Source: Clostridiales bacterium (lineage in GTDB: Bacteria > Bacillota > Clostridia > Christensenellales > Borkfalkiaceae). From it: DNA of 55,867 bases. The number at the start of each line of letters is the position of its first letter. The first letter of the stretch is position 1. The notes below the pieces were generated by a model. That model was given only the letters and a program-made list of their open reading frames with translations, was not told the DNA's origin and ran no database searches. The stretch spans positions 1-55,867 of the forward strand of contig JAMPAF010000010.1 in assembly GCA_023667345.1 (NCBI GenBank). The letters are read 5' to 3'. Shown piece after piece: positions 1 to 8,371 of this stretch. The translations under genes were made by a program, and so were the position numbers.

Positions 1-236
1 ACAACCTTGATAACGTCGATTTTCTTCGCGCCTGCGTCTTTAAGAACGATGTTGAACTCGGTCTTCTCCTCAGCCGCCGCTGCGGGAGCAGCCGCGCCTG
101 CCGCGGGAGCAGCCGCTACAGCTACGGGAGCCGCTGCGGATACGCCGAACTTTTCTTCAAGAGCCTTTACAAGCTCGCTTGCTTCAAGAAGGGTCAAACC
201 TTCGATTTCAGTGATAATCTTATTGATATCTGCCAT
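1..236 (-). CDS. rplL: 50S ribosomal protein L7/L12, 3' end cut by window edge
   Basis: Read on the minus strand from the ATG at 236, this encodes the N-terminal dimerisation domain of L7/L12 (starts [19 protein letters not shown]), then the Ala/Pro/Gly-rich hinge (about residues 35-58), then the start of the C-terminal factor-binding domain ([16 protein letters not shown]). About 78 codons are present; the rest lies off the window. A Shine-Dalgarno AGGAGA sits at 246-251. It follows rplJ by 84 nt on the same strand, the standard rplJ-rplL order, so it is controlled by the same L10 leader. L7/L12 forms the ribosomal stalk that recruits translation GTPases. Confidence 0.95.
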   Translation of the reverse strand, partial: MADINKIITEIEGLTLLEASELVKALEEKFGVSAAAPVAVAAAPAAGAAAPAAAAEEKTEFNIVLKDAGAKKIDVIKV

Positions 237-320
237 TTTTTTATTTCTCCTGATTTTTTTAATTATTATTGTTTGCGCACTGTTTAAGGACACGTGCGCC
301 CGTCCGTGGTTTACGTAAAA

Positions 321-872
321 TTACGCTTGTTTTTGCTTTGCTATACCGTCGAGCACGCGCACGAGACCGGATATAACGTTGTTGAGTACGCCCGCAAGGT
401 TCGTCGCAGGTGCGTTTATCGAACCGAGCATCTTTGCAATCATTTCTTCCCTTGAAGGCATGGAAGCAAGAGCCTTTATGCCTTCTTTGTCGTAGTACGC
501 ATTGTCTACGAACGCGCTCTTTAAAACTATCTTGTCGGCATAGTCTTTCGACGCGGCAACCATAACCTTTGCCGCACTCGTTTCGTCGCCCGCGAACGCA
601 ACCGCCGTAGGACCGTTTAGGTCATTATCGAACTGGTTGAAGCCGAGTTCGTTGAGAGCTTTTCTCAAAAGCGTGTTCTTGTAAACTTTATACTCGCAAC
701 CCGCCTGTCTGCACTTTCTGCGCAGTTCGGAAACTTCGGCGACGGTGAGTTTGTTGTAGTCGACAAAAATTACCGATTTGCTCGCCTTGATTTTCTCGAC
801 GATTTCCTGAGCGACTACCTTTTTCGCTTCCTGATTCGCGGATAATTTTCTTTCCTCTTTTTCAAGTGCCAA
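321..872 (-). CDS. rplJ: 50S ribosomal protein L10
   Basis: The 183-residue product matches L10: the N-terminal RNA-binding domain has the family's KxxxVxEixekikaSksvifvDYnkLTV pattern, followed by a YKVYKNTLLRKAL segment and a C-terminal helix (INAPATNLAGVLNNVISGLVRVL) that binds L7/L12 dimers. L10 anchors the stalk on 23S rRNA. The start is TTG at 872-870, supported by AGGAGGT at 881-887 with 8-nt spacing; no better ATG lies nearby. Expression is probably autoregulated through the leader at 1028-1150, where L10 would compete for its own mRNA. Confidence 0.95.
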   Translation of the reverse strand: MALEKEERKLSANQEAKKVVAQEIVEKIKASKSVIFVDYNKLTVAEVSELRRKCRQAGCEYKVYKNTLLRKALNELGFNQFDNDLNGPTAVAFAGDETSAAKVMVAASKDYADKIVLKSAFVDNAYYDKEGIKALASMPSREEMIAKMLGSINAPATNLAGVLNNVISGLVRVLDGIAKQKQA

Positions 873-1027
873 AACCGTTTACCTCCTATATTAGTATTCA
901 CGCAAATCTTTTGCAAAAGCAAAATCTTTGCCGTGAGGTTATAATAGTGTCGTAAAAGGCTTAACGACCGAAATGAATCCGGTCTTGCCTTTTTCGGCGT
1001 ATATTATCTTAAAGATGCAATTCAATT

Positions 1028-1060
1028 AAAAAAGCCTTATGCCGCAACAAGGCATAAGGC
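1028..1060 (-). terminator. Attenuator terminator of the L10 leader
   Basis: A perfect 10-bp stem GCCTTATGCC/GGCATAAGGC with a 7-nt loop is followed on the minus strand by six T residues. Its position between the L10-binding motif and rplJ makes it the likely regulated attenuator. Confidence 0.85.
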
Positions 1061-1150
1061 GCATAATTACAATATTATAATTAAAGGCTTTCTACCTCGG
1101 CAAGAGATTAAGCTTTGAAAAAAAGCGCTTGCTGTCTGCGGTAAATTCAG
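1028..1150 (-). promoter_or_regulatory. Ribosomal protein L10 leader (rplJL autoregulatory RNA)
   Basis: The minus strand carries the conserved L10-leader signatures ACCGCAGACAGCAAG (1142-1128) and CTTGCCGAGGT (1104-1094), separated by a variable arm and followed by an intrinsic terminator (1060-1028). The family folds into an L10-binding kink-turn structure that couples L10 level to transcript termination. It lies just downstream of a consensus promoter and about 160 nt upstream of rplJ. The stretch 889-1020 between terminator and rplJ has a nested hairpin (GACCG/CGGTC inside AAGGC/GCCTT) of unclear role. Confidence 0.85.
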
Positions 1151-1164
1151 TTTTTACGTTGGTT

Positions 1165-1193
1165 ATTATAAAGACTTGCTCCCCCGCTGTCAA
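1165..1193 (-). promoter_or_regulatory. Consensus sigma-A promoter for rplJL
   Basis: TTGACA (1193-1188), 17-nt spacer, TATAAT (1170-1165): both boxes are perfect. Transcription would start near 1158, directly before the L10 leader. Confidence 0.9.
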
Positions 1194-1235
1194 GCATTTT
1201 TGCGCAGAGAAAATAAAATTTTAGAGATATTATAA

Positions 1236-1496
1236 TTAATTGTCGCCGTAATGCGTCCACATACGAAGTATAACAACGCACTTTTTCTCCTCGTCGATAC
1301 GGTAAACCAAGCGGTGACGGATATTAATCCTGCGGGAATACAGCCCGCTCAAATCACCGCTCAGCTTTTCATACGGCGGTTGGTACGGGTCTTGTTCGAT
1401 AAGCTCCATAAGAGCAAACAGTTGCTTTTTTAAAGGCGAGCTTAAAATTTTCTTTAAATCTTTTTCTGCTTGCCTTTCAAGGCGGATTTCATACAT
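1236..1496 (-). CDS. yoeB: YoeB-family mRNA-interferase toxin
   Basis: The 86-residue product has the Txe/YoeB pattern: an N-terminal KDLKKI helix, a central PPYEKLSGDLSGLYSRRINIRHRLVY segment, and the C-terminal catalytic stretch ending RMWTHYGD, with the family's conserved RxxxxHRLVY arginines and terminal His-Tyr. Such toxins cleave mRNA in the ribosomal A site and are neutralised by YefM. Its ATG overlaps the antitoxin stop by one base (TAATG), so translation is coupled. Length is normal for the family (84-88). Confidence 0.92.
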   Translation of the reverse strand: MYEIRLERQAEKDLKKILSSPLKKQLFALMELIEQDPYQPPYEKLSGDLSGLYSRRINIRHRLVYRIDEEKKCVVILRMWTHYGDN

Positions 1497-1750
1497 TATT
1501 TCAGTTCCTCACGCCAGTTGAATACACGGCAATCTTCCGTAGGAGTTTTTGCCCCCTCTAAGATAGATTCTCTCATACCGGGAATACTGTACAGATAAAG
1601 CGTTTCCATAATGCTGTTATAGTCTTCTTCGCTCATCATAACGACGTTGCCGTCCTTGGTCGTAATGTTTACGACGTCGTTAAACTTTATGATTTGGTCG
1701 GCTAACTTAAATAAATTGCTGCGCGCCTGCGTAATGTTCGTGTTAGTCAT
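1496..1750 (-). CDS. yefM: YefM/Phd-family antitoxin
   Basis: The 84-residue protein has a Phd/YefM N-terminal DNA-binding fold (TNITQARSNLFKLADQI, then a VVMMSEEDYNSIMETLYL strand-helix) and an acidic C-terminal tail (GAKTPTEDCRVFNWREEL) expected to wrap the toxin. It would repress its own operon, with the toxin as co-repressor. AAGGAG lies at 1759-1764. A perfect palindrome overlaps the -10 element upstream. Confidence 0.92.
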   Translation of the reverse strand: MTNTNITQARSNLFKLADQIIKFNDVVNITTKDGNVVMMSEEDYNSIMETLYLYSIPGMRESILEGAKTPTEDCRVFNWREELK

Positions 1751-1775
1751 AACTATACTCCTTTATCTTTGTTAT

Positions 1776-1808
1776 GTACATTATAATGTACGTTATGCGA
1801 TTTGTCAA
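1776..1808 (-). promoter_or_regulatory. yefM-yoeB promoter with palindromic operator
   Basis: TTGACA (1808-1803), 17 nt, TATAAT (1785-1780) on the minus strand. The 16-bp perfect palindrome GTACATTATAATGTAC (1776-1791) covers the -10 box. It contains the TGTACA-type half-sites known from YefM operators, so binding would occlude polymerase. Confidence 0.85.
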
Positions 1809-1855
1809 GAAACTGATAATTATTGCTTTTGCATAAACAGCCGTTATAAAAAAAT

Positions 1856-1898
1856 TTAAGGAATTGTTAATGATTTATGCCGCGGGAAATGGTATAAT
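1856..1898 (+). promoter_or_regulatory. Putative promoter and regulator site before response regulator
   Basis: TATAAT is at 1893-1898 without a good -35 box. Upstream, TTAAGGAATTGTTAATG (1856-1872) closely matches TTAAGAATTTGTTAAAG at 4315-4331, before the ABC transporter. A weak -35 plus a shared site fits an activator-dependent promoter, probably autoregulated by this response regulator. Confidence 0.45.
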
Positions 1899-1915
1899 GA
1901 TTTAAGAGGTGCGAA

Positions 1916-2611
1916 ATGAGATATAATTGCCTTATTGTGGACGACGAAAAAATGCTTGCGGACAGCACGGCGGAATACTTCAATTTATTCGGCGTGACCG
2001 CCTCCGTCGCCTATTCTGCGGAAGACTTACGCAATTTCTTCAAAGAGCATACAGCCCAACTTATTTTGCTCGATATAAATTTGGGCGACGGCAACGGTTT
2101 CGAGCTGTGCAAAGAATTGCGGGAAACGACGGATATCCCCATACTCTTCATCTCGGCGCGGACAAGCGACGACGACAAGATAGTCGCTCTCAACATCGGC
2201 GGCGACGATTATATCCAGAAGCCCTACTCGCTCGGGGTGCTGCTCGCCAAAGTAAAGGCGGTTTTAAAGAGGTTCGGGCAAGCCGTAAGCGTAGACTATT
2301 CGGACGGCTGTCTGACCGTGAACGCGAGGGCAAAGCAAGTACTTGTGAACGGCGTTCCCGTAAAGCTCACCGCGCTTGAATTCAGACTGCTTTCCTACCT
2401 TATCGAAAACGAAGGCAAAGTTTTATCGAAGCGGGAGCTTTTCGAAAAGGTTTGGGAAGACAAATTTACTGGCGACGGCACTTTAAACGTGCATATAAGA
2501 AGACTGCGCGAGGCAATCGAGAAAAACCCGAACGAGCCGAAATATATCGTAACAGTTTGGGGCGACGGATACAAATTCAATTCACAAAAATTTACAGGGA
2601 ACAGAAAATGA
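1916..2611 (+). CDS. OmpR/PhoB-family response regulator
   Basis: The 231-residue protein has a receiver domain (residues 1-115; acidic pocket DDE at 9-11, phospho-acceptor Asp53 in LLDINLGDG, switch residue in ISARTS, conserved Lys in IQKPYS) and a winged-helix DNA-binding domain (about 125-225; KLTALEFRLLSYLIENEGKVLSK, TLNVHIRRLREAIE). AGAGGTG precedes the ATG. It overlaps the kinase gene by ATGA, so the pair is co-translated. The downstream ABC transporter is the probable target. The exact stimulus is not visible. Confidence 0.92.
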   Translation: MRYNCLIVDDEKMLADSTAEYFNLFGVTASVAYSAEDLRNFFKEHTAQLILLDINLGDGNGFELCKELRETTDIPILFISARTSDDDKIVALNIGGDDYIQKPYSLGVLLAKVKAVLKRFGQAVSVDYSDGCLTVNARAKQVLVNGVPVKLTALEFRLLSYLIENEGKVLSKRELFEKVWEDKFTGDGTLNVHIRRLREAIEKNPNEPKYIVTVWGDGYKFNSQKFTGNRK

Positions 2612-3870
2612 AAAGGAAACTGTTTTTAATCGGCGGTCTGCTTGTGCTGATTGCCGAAATAATCGCGCTTATCGTCTTTGCCGTGCAGACGCCCGACTTT
2701 TCGCAGGACGCCGTTGCGGTAAACGAAATCGTGCAGACGGTAACCGTAACGGAAGATTTCAGCGCCTTAGACGAACACCCGACTAAACTCAACTACGTAG
2801 TTTTGGATGAGGGCGGCACGCCCATTTACAGAAGCAAGTCGGGGCTATCCGAAAGCGTAAACGCGGCAATTATTCACAGAGATACGATTCTGAATATTAC
2901 CACAAGAGAAGGCGTAAACGTAAAACTCATAATCTATAACGACGGGGCGCAGACCCTGCAATCTCACAAGCGGACAACGGTTACCGTGCTGTCGGTTGCT
3001 ATCGCCCTATCCGCCGCGGTTTGCGCTGGTTACGCCGTATATATGCACGTTGTAATCGTCAAGCCGTTCAAAAAGCTGAAAGGCTTTGCCGAGCGGGTCG
3101 CGGGCGGCAATCTCGATATCCCGCTCGAAATGGACAGGCGGAATCTTTTCGGCGCGTTTACCGAAAGCTTCGATATAATGCGCTCCGAACTCAAAAAAGC
3201 GCGTATCGCCGAGGCGCAGGCGCAGCAGAGCAAAAAAGAGCTTGTCGCCAAGCTTTCCCACGACATAAAGACGCCCGTTGCGAGCATAAAAGCCGTTTCG
3301 GAGGTCGGGCTCGCCGTCGCGGAAAATGACAAGGACAGAGCAAATTACACACAGATAATAGGCAAAGCCGACCAGATAAACACGCTGGTCACCAACCTCT
3401 TTACGGCGACCTTGGAAGAGCTGGAACAGCTTACGGTAACGCCCGACAATATCGAAAGCGGCAAGGTTAAGACAATGCTTGAAAACGCAGACTATCTGCG
3501 CCGCGCGAAAGTTCCCGATATCCCCGAATGTATGGTGTATGCCGACGCTTTAAGATTACAACAGGTTTTCGACAATATCTTTGCCAACTCGTACAAGTAC
3601 GCAAAGACGGATATTTCCGTTACGGTGCAGAGGACGGATAAGCATATCGACGTGATTATCGAAGATTTCGGCGGCGGCGTTCCCGAAGCGGATTTGCCGG
3701 TTATCAAAGAAAAGTTTAAGCGCGGAAGCAACGCACAAAGCGTGGAAGGCGCGGGTTTGGGGCTGTACATTTCCGACTACTTTATGAAAGAGATGCGCGG
3801 TGAACTTAATATCGAAAACGGCGCGCACGGACTGAAAGTGACGGTTATAATAGCTTTAAGCGGAATATGA
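2608..3870 (+). CDS. Sensor histidine kinase (HAMP, HisKA, HATPase)
   Basis: I start at the ATG at 2608 (overlapping the regulator's stop) rather than a longer frame that would begin inside the regulator gene. The 420-residue product has TM1 (about 4-26), an extracytoplasmic sensor region (about 28-122), TM2 (123-150), HAMP (151-200), HisKA with His218 in KLSHDIKTP, an N box (DNIFANSYKYA), G1 (EDFGGGVPEADL) and G2 (GAGLGLYIS). The roughly 95-residue external domain distinguishes it from intramembrane-sensing BceS-type kinases. It should phosphorylate the regulator encoded just upstream. Confidence 0.92.
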   Translation: MKRKLFLIGGLLVLIAEIIALIVFAVQTPDFSQDAVAVNEIVQTVTVTEDFSALDEHPTKLNYVVLDEGGTPIYRSKSGLSESVNAAIIHRDTILNITTREGVNVKLIIYNDGAQTLQSHKRTTVTVLSVAIALSAAVCAGYAVYMHVVIVKPFKKLKGFAERVAGGNLDIPLEMDRRNLFGAFTESFDIMRSELKKARIAEAQAQQSKKELVAKLSHDIKTPVASIKAVSEVGLAVAENDKDRANYTQIIGKADQINTLVTNLFTATLEELEQLTVTPDNIESGKVKTMLENADYLRRAKVPDIPECMVYADALRLQQVFDNIFANSYKYAKTDISVTVQRTDKHIDVIIEDFGGGVPEADLPVIKEKFKRGSNAQSVEGAGLGLYISDYFMKEMRGELNIENGAHGLKVTVIIALSGI

Positions 3871-3930
3871 CCGCGCCGTCGGTTCTGCCCGTGCTTGCGC
3901 GACACGAAGCAGCGGTACCCCCGCCTCCGT

Positions 3931-4262
3931 CATTATGAGGAGTAAACGGTACAACAAACCACGTTGAAACGCAAAAGTAATTACCGTTTACGACGTGATA
4001 ATCTTTTTGCGCGCCCTTTCTCGCGCAAAATAAACTGAACCTTAATACAACGCAATTTAAGGCGAACACCCGCAAACTCTGTAATTCTGGATTGCCACGT
4101 CGCTACGCTCCTACTACGCTAACGCTCCGTGCGGCTGCCTACGGCAGCCGGGCGCAATGACGGTAACCGTGCGCCCCGACTTGTCGGCACGTAGTACCAC
4201 TACGCGGGGTGGCATTTTCTCGTTCCCTCGAAAATGCTGCCTTCCCCTTAGGGGGAAGGTTC
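3931..4262. repeat. Dispersed intergenic repeat (family D) plus a family B half-element
   Basis: The 510-bp gap 3871-4380 has no gene. It shares ordered blocks with 25266-25545: CATTATGAGG, AATAATCTTTTTGC, CTCGCGCAAAA, and a nearly identical 40-bp core at 4057-4096 (AAGGCGAACACCCGCAAACT then GTAATTCTGGATTGCC). Its right end (about 4239-4261) carries CCTTCCCCTTAGGGGGAAGG, the terminal palindrome of the family B elements at 33073, 37515 and 48178. It appears non-coding. Confidence 0.7.
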
Positions 4263-4314
4263 TATTGTTGATAACATATAAATCTTCGAAAAAATGAGCA
4301 TATTTAAGAAAAAA

Positions 4315-4358
4315 TTAAGAATTTGTTAAAGTCATTTAAGGATTAGTTGCGGTATATT
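4315..4358 (+). promoter_or_regulatory. Putative regulated promoter of the ABC transporter
   Basis: TTAAGAATTTGTTAAAG (4315-4331) resembles the motif before the response-regulator gene, and a further TTTAAG follows at 4335-4340. TATATT at 4353-4358 could be the -10 box; no -35 consensus is present, as expected for a response-regulator-activated promoter. Confidence 0.4.
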
Positions 4359-4380
4359 ACGGGGGTAAAGGAGAAATTTT

Positions 4381-5139
4381 ATGAAACAAACGCTTCTTAA
4401 AACCGAAAATTTGAGCAAGACTTTCTCGAACGGAGGTCAGCAACAACACGTTCTTAAAAACATAGATTTGGAGCTTTACGAGGGCGACTTTACCGTAATT
4501 ATGGGCGCGAGCGGCGCGGGCAAATCTACGCTCATGTACGCCCTTTCGGGTATGGATACCCCCACCCTCGGCAAAATTTCCTTCGGCGACAAGGTCATCA
4601 CCGACCTATCGCAGGACGGTTTGGCGGTGTTCCGCCGCGAGCACTGCGGCTTCGTCTTTCAGCAGATTTATCTCATTGACGGCATGTCGGTTATGGACAA
4701 TGTGCTTGCCGCGGGGTTGCTTGTAAATAAGGATAAAAAGGCACTCGTCGCCCGCGCAAAGGAGCTGTTTGCGGCAGTGGATATCGACGAGGAAACGCAG
4801 AGCAAATTCCCCACACAGATATCCGGCGGTCAGGCTCAGCGCGTAGGCATAGTCCGCGCGCTTATAAACAGCCCTGAAATACTGTTTGCCGACGAGCCCA
4901 CGGGCGCGCTCAACTCCAAAACGGGTCTCGACGTTTTGGACACCCTCACCAAGTTTAACGAGCAGGGGCAAAGCGTGGTTATGGTAACGCACGATATGCG
5001 TTCCGCCCGCCGCGGCAACCGCATTTTATATTTAAAGGACGGCGTCGTTTTGGGCGAGTGCGATTTGGGCAAATACGTTCACGGCGACGAAGAGCGGCAC
5101 GAAAAACTCAATACCTTTTTACGTGATATGGGGTGGTAA
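4381..5139 (+). CDS. ABC transporter ATP-binding protein (MacB/LolD/BceA type)
   Basis: The 252-residue ATPase has Walker A GASGAGKST (42-50), a Q-loop (FVFQQIYLIDGMSV), signature ISGGQAQRVGIVRAL, Walker B ILFADEPTGALNSKTG and H-loop VMVTHD. AAAGGAG precedes the ATG. This subfamily partners FtsX-like permeases that act by mechanotransmission, for example peptide-antibiotic detoxification or lipoprotein release. The permease follows after 1 nt and the two-component system lies upstream. That arrangement suggests envelope-stress or antimicrobial-peptide resistance, which is inference. Confidence 0.92.
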   Translation: MKQTLLKTENLSKTFSNGGQQQHVLKNIDLELYEGDFTVIMGASGAGKSTLMYALSGMDTPTLGKISFGDKVITDLSQDGLAVFRREHCGFVFQQIYLIDGMSVMDNVLAAGLLVNKDKKALVARAKELFAAVDIDEETQSKFPTQISGGQAQRVGIVRALINSPEILFADEPTGALNSKTGLDVLDTLTKFNEQGQSVVMVTHDMRSARRGNRILYLKDGVVLGECDLGKYVHGDEERHEKLNTFLRDMGW

Positions 5140-5140
5140 A

Positions 5141-7489
5141 ATGAGAAAATTATTTCTTATCGCCCGCTCGAACATGCGCAAAGCCAAGGGGCAGACGGCG
5201 GCAATCGTCGTGCTCGTCTTTCTCGCGGCGCTTTTGTTAAATCTGTGGCTTATGCTGTCGATGGACTACCACGCCAACTTCGACAGATATCACGACAAAT
5301 TGAACGCCGAACACGTGACCCTTGCCGTCGAGGATAAGGACGGCGGGGCGAAAGCGTTTTTAACCGAAACGTTAGACGGCGACAGCCGCGTTAAACAGTA
5401 CGGCTTGAACGAGTGCTTATATATGCCCGGCTCGCTCACCTACAACGGCGGGGAAATGACCAGCTCGTTTGTGTTTACCGACATGGAAACCGCCAAGAGC
5501 CGCCCCGTAGGCAAAATCGAAATAATCGAGGATAGCAACCAAACAAGCGGCGTCTATCTACCCATGCTGTATAAATCGGACGAGTGCGCCGTGGGTAAAA
5601 CGGTTGAAATTACAATCGGCAGCAAGCCCGTGGAATACACCGTTTGCGGCTTCTTCAACAGCGTTATGCTCGGCTCGCACAACTGCGCGTTAATGCAGGT
5701 TGTTTTAACCGCGGAAAGTTACGCCGAACTGCAAAGCACCGACTACGCGATGCCCGCAATTCTCTGTTCGGTGCGCCTTAAAAATCCTTCGGCAAATTTG
5801 AGCTTCGAAGCCGCGCTCAAAACAACCGTTTCCGAGCGTTTCCCCGGCGTGCATATGGCAAGCAACTGCTACGACCTCGTATCGCAGGCGCGCTACATCT
5901 CGCAGGGCATAGCTTCGGGAGTTGTGAGCACAATGGCGTTTTTGGTGCTCTTAATCGCCCTTGTCGTAATAATTTCCAACATAATAAATTATATACAGGT
6001 CAATATCAAAAATCTCGGCGCGCTTAAAGCCGTCGGGTACACCTCTAAGCAGCTTATATGCTCGCTTTTGTTGCAGTTTTTGGGGCTTACGCTCATTGCG
6101 GCGCTCATCGGTTCGGCGATATCCTACGCCGTGTTCCCCGCCGTCAACTCGATGATGATTGCGCAGACGGGTATCCCTTACGCAATAAGATTTTTGCCGT
6201 TGCCTATCCTAATCTCGCTCTTGATTTTGGGCGGCACGGTTGCGCTCGCCGTCTGGCTGTCGGCACGCAGAATTAAAAAGATAGAGCCTATAGTCGCGCT
6301 CCGTTCGGGCGTGCAGACGCACAATTTCAAGAAAAACCACGTCCCCCTCGAAAGGACGAAAGCCCCCTTGAACCTCGCGCTTGCGCTTAAATCTACCCTT
6401 GCAAGCGTAAAAAACAATGTTACGGTGTGCATTACTATGCTCGTCTTGTCGCTCGTCGTCGTATTCTCGGGGCTTATGACCGAAAATATCATTATGGATA
6501 CAAAGCCGTTTTTGGATTTGATTGCCGGCGAAACGGCGGACAGTTGCATAAGCGTGCAGGCGGAAATTGAGGACGAATTTTTGCAAGCAATGAACGCGGA
6601 CAGCCGTGTGGAGAAAATCTACCTTTACAATTCCATAGACGTTTCGCACGCGGGCGGCGTCGAACTTATGGCAACAATGTGCGACGACTTTTCGCGAGTG
6701 AACAACAAAACCGTCGTGTATAAGGGCAGGTTCCCCAAATACTCAAACGAGATTGCCATCGGCGCAAAATACGCCAAGGAAAAGAGTTTTAAGATAGGAA
6801 ACGAGATAGAAATTACAGCTAACGGCAAAACGGAAACGTATCTTATATGCGGGCTTACGCAAAATGCCAACTACCTCGGCAGGGACTGCCTTTTAACGCG
6901 AGAGGCTTACGAAAAGTTGGGCGAGGTTACTAACGCAAGTTATTATATCAACCTTGTCGGCGGAGTCGATATCGACGCTTTCAACGAGGAAATAAAAGCT
7001 ATGCCGCAGTTTGCGGACCATATTACCGCGACGGTAAACGTGGACACGACGATTGCGGGAGCCGCTTCCGTTTACGTCTCTCTTATGACGGTTATAGTAA
7101 TAGCGATTCTGGTGCTGTCGGCAATTATTATCGCGTTCGTACTGTTCCTTTTGGTGCGCACAATGCTCACGAATAAAATGCGCGACTACGGAATATACAA
7201 GTCGCTCGGCTTCACCACGGGGCAGCTTATATTGCAGACGGCGCTGTCGTTCATGCCCGCGGTCATACTGTCGACGGTGGTCGGAATTGTAGTTAGTTGC
7301 TTTGCAATTAACCCGCTTATGTCGCTGTTTTTAAGCTCGCTGGGTATTGTGAAGTGTACGTTCAAAGTGCCCGTTGTTTTCAGCATAGTTGCAGGTGTTG
7401 GACTTATCCTCGTATCGTTCGGCATAGCGTGCCTGCTGTCTTTAAAAATCAAAAAGGTAGCCCCCCGCAACCTTCTCGTCGGCGAATAA
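5141..7489 (+). CDS. FtsX-like ABC transporter permease, two MacB/FtsX domains
   Basis: The start ATG at 5141 follows GGGGTGG and lies just after the ATPase stop; an upstream in-frame ATG inside the ATPase gene is less likely. The 782-residue protein has TM1 (about 14-36), a large extracytoplasmic region (to about 255), a first FtsX block of three to four TMs (about 262-395, with NLGALKAVGYTSKQL coupling helix), a short TM near 430, a second external domain (about 455-645) and a second FtsX block (about 650-775, with DYGIYKSLGFTTGQL). The duplicated coupling-helix motif is typical of full-length FtsX permeases. Substrate unknown. Confidence 0.9.
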   Translation: MRKLFLIARSNMRKAKGQTAAIVVLVFLAALLLNLWLMLSMDYHANFDRYHDKLNAEHVTLAVEDKDGGAKAFLTETLDGDSRVKQYGLNECLYMPGSLTYNGGEMTSSFVFTDMETAKSRPVGKIEIIEDSNQTSGVYLPMLYKSDECAVGKTVEITIGSKPVEYTVCGFFNSVMLGSHNCALMQVVLTAESYAELQSTDYAMPAILCSVRLKNPSANLSFEAALKTTVSERFPGVHMASNCYDLVSQARYISQGIASGVVSTMAFLVLLIALVVIISNIINYIQVNIKNLGALKAVGYTSKQLICSLLLQFLGLTLIAALIGSAISYAVFPAVNSMMIAQTGIPYAIRFLPLPILISLLILGGTVALAVWLSARRIKKIEPIVALRSGVQTHNFKKNHVPLERTKAPLNLALALKSTLASVKNNVTVCITMLVLSLVVVFSGLMTENIIMDTKPFLDLIAGETADSCISVQAEIEDEFLQAMNADSRVEKIYLYNSIDVSHAGGVELMATMCDDFSRVNNKTVVYKGRFPKYSNEIAIGAKYAKEKSFKIGNEIEITANGKTETYLICGLTQNANYLGRDCLLTREAYEKLGEVTNASYYINLVGGVDIDAFNEEIKAMPQFADHITATVNVDTTIAGAASVYVSLMTVIVIAILVLSAIIIAFVLFLLVRTMLTNKMRDYGIYKSLGFTTGQLILQTALSFMPAVILSTVVGIVVSCFAINPLMSLFLSSLGIVKCTFKVPVVFSIVAGVGLILVSFGIACLLSLKIKKVAPRNLLVGE

Positions 7490-7580
7490 ACACCATCCTT
7501 GCAACCTGCTTATCGGCGAATAAACACCTCCTCCCTCTCCACTTGCAGACAACGGCAACCATAAAAATTTTAAATAAACC

Positions 7581-7626
7581 AAAAGAGCCTGAACTGAACA
7601 TAACGTTCAATTCAGACTCTTTTTCG
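7581..7626 (+). terminator. Terminator after the ABC transporter operon
   Basis: A long imperfect stem (AGAGCCTGAACTGAAC against GTTCAATTCAGACTCT, 5-nt loop) is followed by TTTTT. It lies 92 nt after the permease stop. Confidence 0.8.
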
Positions 7627-7645
7627 TAAAGTAATCAAATAAGTG

Positions 7646-7673
7646 AACCGCCCGCAAATCGCGGACGGTTTTA
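7646..7673 (+). terminator. Second hairpin, probable terminator
   Basis: ACCGCCCGC/GCGGACGGT-like stem with a 5-nt loop followed by TTTT. It separates the plus-strand operon from the convergent minus-strand gene. Confidence 0.6.
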
Positions 7674-7693
7674 CTATTAAATTTAGCAATAAA

Positions 7694-8173
7694 TTATCTT
7701 AAATAATCGCTATTTACAATTTTTATTATACGATGCACATCAAACTTAGAATAATGTTCATAAAAAGTTTTAGGACCTGTCTTGCCATTCTTCTTTTCGA
7801 TGGGTTGTTTCAGAAAGAAGTATATCGAATTAAATCCTTCCTTTATAGAAATTATATTCTTATAAGGTAATTCAAAAATTATTTTATTTCCTTTCATTCG
7901 ATACATCTTATCATCTAAATAAACATCTGTCTGACGAAAATAGGTGCTAATGATATATATTATCATTATTAAAATTATAAAGGCAAAAATACCGCTAAAC
8001 ACCGAACTCGCACCATAGACAGAATATTCATCGGATGTAAGTTGTTTATTCTTACACTCAAGCAAAAATACAATTGCCAATACTAAGAATAGTATTTCGA
8101 AAATTCCTGCTGCTACAGTTGCTAAAATAATCATTAACTTTGATTGTTTTACCCTGAATTCAGTTTGCGCCAT
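7694..8173 (-). CDS. Hypothetical membrane protein with two TM segments
   Basis: I do not recognise a family. With the start at the ATG at 8173 (GAGAG upstream; the ATG at 8185 lacks a Shine-Dalgarno) the product is 159 residues. It has TM1 (about 15-37), a short polar loop, TM2 (about 55-78) and a soluble C-terminal half with a PH-like or YcxB-like appearance (DVYLDDKMYRMKG, ELPYKNIISIKEG). The gene is AT-rich relative to the transporter to its left, and may mark the beginning of the accessory island. Confidence 0.7.
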   Translation of the reverse strand: MAQTEFRVKQSKLMIILATVAAGIFEILFLVLAIVFLLECKNKQLTSDEYSVYGASSVFSGIFAFIILIMIIYIISTYFRQTDVYLDDKMYRMKGNKIIFELPYKNIISIKEGFNSIYFFLKQPIEKKNGKTGPKTFYEHYSKFDVHRIIKIVNSDYLR

Positions 8174-8328
8174 ATCTACTCTCATTGATTATTATTTTAT
8201 ATATTGTAACATTTTTATAGCTAATAAACAAGCAATTTCTTATGTAAATGCCGAATGGCGCTGCGGCAGGTGCTTGAATAAACGAAACGCCGCAGAGCGC
8301 AAATTATGGGGCATAAATGCGATAAAAA

Positions 8329-8371
8329 AGCAAAAGAAAAGGCGCAAACTGATTTTGGTTCAATTTGCGTC
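8329..8371 (-). terminator. Terminator after the serine recombinase
   Basis: On the minus strand, GACGCAAATTGA pairs with TCAGTTTGCGCC (7-nt loop) and is followed by TTTTCTTTTG. The stem begins at the last base of the recombinase stop codon, so it ends the island's long minus-strand transcript. Confidence 0.75.

Noticed and set aside
7-318. Ala-rich plus-strand ORF of 103 codons
   Set aside because: It is the antisense of rplL; the Ala/Gly run mirrors the L7/L12 hinge.
2452-2607. N-terminal extension of the histidine kinase
   Set aside because: It overlaps the end of the response regulator in another frame; the ATG at 2608 precedes a proper TM1.
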